A stretch of DNA of 8,252 nucleotides. Source: Tannerellaceae bacterium (GTDB lineage Bacteria; Bacteroidota; Bacteroidia; Bacteroidales; Tannerellaceae). The DNA is taken from assembly GCA_031273385.1 (NCBI GenBank), contig JAISRY010000220.1:1-8252 (forward strand), read 5' to 3'. The translations under genes and the position numbers were made by a program. The notes below the pieces were generated by a model that saw nothing but the letters and a program-made list of their open reading frames with translations, was not told where the DNA came from and did not search any database. Positions 5,662 through 8,252 of this stretch are shown here, in pieces. Positions within the stretch are counted from its first letter, which is position 1. The number at the start of each line of letters is the position of its first letter.

Positions 5662-8252
5662 AATTTATAATGGTTAGTTTCGTTGTCTTACTCTCCCCGA
5701 TAAGGGCGAAAACCTCCCCGCCGCTTTCGTCTTTGCCCATTTGCCGGATGGGTTCTTCTGCCGACAGCGCCGTTTTGTAGCGCAGGCCGTCGAGAGCGTG
5801 TACGGTGATGATGCCATCGGAAAGGATGAGCAGGTCGTCTCCCTCCGCAAGGGCGGCAAAGCGGTTAGGACTCCATGCGGAACAATGCAACGCCGCATGT
5901 TTCTCCCTCTCGTTCAGGAAATCCTCTATTGTTCCGTATGTGACGAATTGATCGCTCGAGAATATGCCGTCCGGCGGGTGTTCAAAGAAGATATAGGCCT
6001 TTCCTGTCGCCGGACTGTAACACATATCTTTGATCAGCCCCCGGTCGACGGGGAAACGGCGTTCCCTGATCTTTTCTTTTAATATATGTACGCGCGTACC
6101 TTTATTTATTACCTCCATGGAATGGGCGACTGCCTCCGGCTTTCGTCCCGTTTGAAGGTCGAACCTGGTCAGCGTCAGGTGGCTGATCAGGGTCAGCGTA
6201 TGGTCGCGGTTGGCTTTTACGAACAGTTGCGACTGATAGTTGAACGGCTGTGCGGCGGTTGATAATGCGCCGGCGTCGTAATCCCACAGGAACGCCGTTT
6301 TGCTGACGTGCGTACGGGGAATAATAAACAGCCCGGAGCCGTATTCGCAACAGGCGGCGACCGGCGAGGGAAGCCCTGCCCGGTGAACGGCGTTCAGGTT
6401 GGCATCCAGGAGATAGACGCCGTAGTCGGGATGCTGCTGCATGGATGCCGCGACGAAAAACGTTCCGCTAACGCCCATCACCACGACGTCGTCGCCGGTA
6501 AATTCCCTGCGTGATAAAAGGCGGCAGTCGATGGGCGAGAGCACGAACAGCACGCTGCCCCCCTTGCGCCATACCGAATAGCAAACGCCTCCGCTGCCGA
6601 TGCAAAGCGAGGTGATATCCCCGTCGACGGGGAGGGATACCGCTTCGGAAACAGCCTCGTCCCCGGACAACGGCAACCGGTTCAGGCAACCGTTTACGCC
6701 CTGATACCACAACGCCTCGTTGCTTTCGAATACAAAAATACCTGTATCGCCATACGGGAGAAGATAGGAAAACGTATGCACGGCCTTGGCCATCAGGCCG
6801 GCGTCGGAGAGCGTTAGTTTGACGGCCTCCGCCGTCCCGTCTTCAAAGCCTGCCACGAGGAACGTCCCGTCGTCCGATGCCCTCAGGCTCACGATGCTTT
6901 TGGCGCTGACCGGTATGATCGTGCCGTACGGAACGAGTGATGCTGTATCGGCGACGCCTATTTTTCCCCTGCCTAAGGAGTAAAACGCCAGGTCAGCTTG
7001 TTGGGCGATGGTCACGGCGGACGTACCGGTAAACTCATGCTCCGCCACTACCCGGCAGTAAAGGCCGCTTTCTCCGGCCTCTTCCCGCGCTGCCGGAACG
7101 ACGGGCAACAGGTCGGCTTTCAACCAGGGACTTTTGATTTTGCCCTCTTCCTGCGCCTGCAGGAGTTTGGCCTTTACGTCGTCCGTCCCCGACAGGTACA
7201 GCAAAGAGGGCAAAGCGTCCGGATAGGCAGACAAAAGCTGTGCGTACCGGAAAATGGCCTGCCGGTATTCCTGCGCCTTTCTTTGGGCAGTATCGCCGAG
7301 GCGGCCGTATTCTTCGAGCAGCGCGGCGATGGCCGTATGGGAACATCTGGCGGTGAGATAGGGGATGTTTTCGTACAACCGCTCTCCCTCACACTCGTCG
7401 CACGCCATCAGATGGTAGGCATATTCGGTGAGCGCACGGCCGTTACCGCTTGCAAATGAACCGTTCTTCAACGGATCGCAAAAGCTCAGGAAGCAATCCG
7501 ACAGGGCTTTCTGCAGACGTGCCGCCTCTTTTGCGTACTTTGCCCTTGCCGCCAACAGGAAACTCTCATAGAAAAAGTCCGTCCTTCCCTCCCTTTGCGC
7601 CATAAAAGGGCGTACCTGGCGGAGATAAAAACGGATCGTACCACGGATTTTAAGCCCGCCGGCATCCGGGAACTTTCCGGCAAAGCAGCTTGCCAGCTCG
7701 TTTTCCGACAATCCCCGGCGGGCATGCGCCAGCAATCCGAACAGGAACGGCACGGACGCTTCCGGCGCGATCACATCATAAGCCGGGTCGCTTTCCAGGC
7801 GTCCAAGCATCGCCTCGAATGCCTCCTGTGGGGTTTCCCCATAGCGTCCGATCTGCCTGTCGAGCTGCCTGAATGTGCCGAATACCCGCAGCTCATGGAG
7901 CAGTATGTTCAGGAACAGGGGATTGTCGGCATACGGCAGGTTACAGATCGTATCAATATGGCGATCGTCCAACGCTTTGAAATAGCGGCCGAGAAAGTCG
8001 TGGATCAACCGCTCCCGCTCCTCCCTTTTCTCAAAAGGCGGCAGGGTTTCGATCGTGACGTTCTTTTCCGCCGCCACAAAGGTGTGCAGCAGCCTCTCGG
8101 AAGCGGCATCCTTTTTCAGGCTGACAATGAGTTTCAGTCCGCCGGGCAGCTTTTCCGGAAGCCACAGCAGCATTTCCAATCCTCCCTGAATCTGGTTGAC
8201 GGCATCTATCAGGATAATGGCCTCCCCTTTCCGGGCGATTTCGTCCAGCAGC
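5660..8252 (-). CDS. STAND NTPase (NACHT/TEP1-like) with C-terminal beta-propeller, 5'-partial
   Basis: The frame is open to the window edge; the TTG at 8179 is internal, not the start. Counting from the first whole codon at 8251, 863 residues are visible. They begin just before the Walker B strand, AIILIDAVNQI (11-21, acidic residue D16), then WLPEKLPGGLKLIVS (30-44), the typical strand with sensor-like Ser. NPLFLNILLHELRVFG (110-125) follows, a signature of TEP1/NPHP3-like NACHT proteins. A winged-helix-like region (about 164-239, ending FFYESFLLAARAKY) and a helical stretch to about 370 come next. The rest, about 390-863, is beta-rich with repeated S-DG/G-DG turns (for example SDDGTFLVAGFEDGTAEAV) and reads as a divergent WD40-like propeller. 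The Walker A motif and any N-terminal effector or DUF4062-like domain lie outside the window. STAND proteins are ligand-triggered switches; many bacterial ones act in phage defence, with the C-terminal repeats as sensor. It is the upstream gene of a pair with the membrane protein. Class is confident; ligand and outcome are unknown. Confidence 0.85.
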   Translation of the reverse strand, partial: LLDEIARKGEAIILIDAVNQIQGGLEMLLWLPEKLPGGLKLIVSLKKDAASERLLHTFVAAEKNVTIETLPPFEKREERERLIHDFLGRYFKALDDRHIDTICNLPYADNPLFLNILLHELRVFGTFRQLDRQIGRYGETPQEAFEAMLGRLESDPAYDVIAPEASVPFLFGLLAHARRGLSENELASCFAGKFPDAGGLKIRGTIRFYLRQVRPFMAQREGRTDFFYESFLLAARAKYAKEAARLQKALSDCFLSFCDPLKNGSFASGNGRALTEYAYHLMACDECEGERLYENIPYLTARCSHTAIAALLEEYGRLGDTAQRKAQEYRQAIFRYAQLLSAYPDALPSLLYLSGTDDVKAKLLQAQEEGKIKSPWLKADLLPVVPAAREEAGESGLYCRVVAEHEFTGTSAVTIAQQADLAFYSLGRGKIGVADTASLVPYGTIIPVSAKSIVSLRASDDGTFLVAGFEDGTAEAVKLTLSDAGLMAKAVHTFSYLLPYGDTGIFVFESNEALWYQGVNGCLNRLPLSGDEAVSEAVSLPVDGDITSLCIGSGGVCYSVWRKGGSVLFVLSPIDCRLLSRREFTGDDVVVMGVSGTFFVAASMQQHPDYGVYLLDANLNAVHRAGLPSPVAACCEYGSGLFIIPRTHVSKTAFLWDYDAGALSTAAQPFNYQSQLFVKANRDHTLTLISHLTLTRFDLQTGRKPEAVAHSMEVINKGTRVHILKEKIRERRFPVDRGLIKDMCYSPATGKAYIFFEHPPDGIFSSDQFVTYGTIEDFLNEREKHAALHCSAWSPNRFAALAEGDDLLILSDGIITVHALDGLRYKTALSAEEPIRQMGKDESGGEVFALIGESKTTKLTIIN

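Noticed and set aside
6998..7459. Plus-strand open frame of about 150 codons opposite the NTPase gene
   Set aside because: It is antisense to a clear domain-bearing gene and shows no recognisable motif or start signal.
8171..8179. TTG or ATG codons near 8179 and 8173 as the start of the NTPase gene
   Set aside because: The frame continues upstream to the window edge and encodes the Walker B strand, which any NACHT-type protein must contain.

Overview
The window looks like chromosomal DNA from a member of the Bacteroidota, probably Bacteroidales (Bacteroides or Parabacteroides-like). Three points suggest this. The sugar genes run rhamnulokinase, L-rhamnose isomerase, rhamnose permease, the order known from Bacteroides thetaiotaomicron. 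The proteins resemble that lineage. The plus-strand genes are preceded by short A/T-rich leaders with no Shine-Dalgarno sequence. Genus-level placement is inference.

Layout on the plus strand: (1) bases 1-657 hold a nucleotidyltransferase of the AbiEii/AbiGii toxin-like family, cut at its 5' end by the window edge and visibly more A/T-rich than what follows. (2) Bases 706-4454 hold a compact L-rhamnose operon, rhaB-rhaA-rhaT, with gaps of 29 and 12 bases. The products import L-rhamnose with protons, isomerise it to L-rhamnulose and phosphorylate it to rhamnulose-1-phosphate. The next enzyme, rhamnulose-1-phosphate aldolase, and an AraC-type RhaR regulator follow the permease in B. thetaiotaomicron but are not here. 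The operon instead ends at a perfect 11-bp hairpin flanked by A and T tracts (4475-4512), which can serve as a terminator for both strands.

On the minus strand, converging on that terminator, lies a tightly coupled two-gene unit. Its first gene (8252 down to 5660, 5' end outside the window) encodes a STAND-type NTPase. What is visible is the Walker B strand, the rest of the NTPase module in the style of TEP1/NPHP3-like NACHT proteins, a helical region and a long divergent beta-propeller. Five bases later starts a protein of about 370 residues, with an alpha-helical TPR-like N-terminal part and two C-terminal membrane helices. The second gene's ribosome binding site overlaps the first gene's stop codon. 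The pair could be a sensor/switch NTPase with a membrane partner, possibly a defence or stress-signalling module. This is the least explained part of the window.

The rhamnose operon is therefore bracketed by genes of accessory or defence-like character. No tRNA, rRNA, CRISPR array, insertion sequence or long repeat was seen. No stretch longer than 50 bases is without a gene except the 84-base convergent intergenic region, which holds the terminator.
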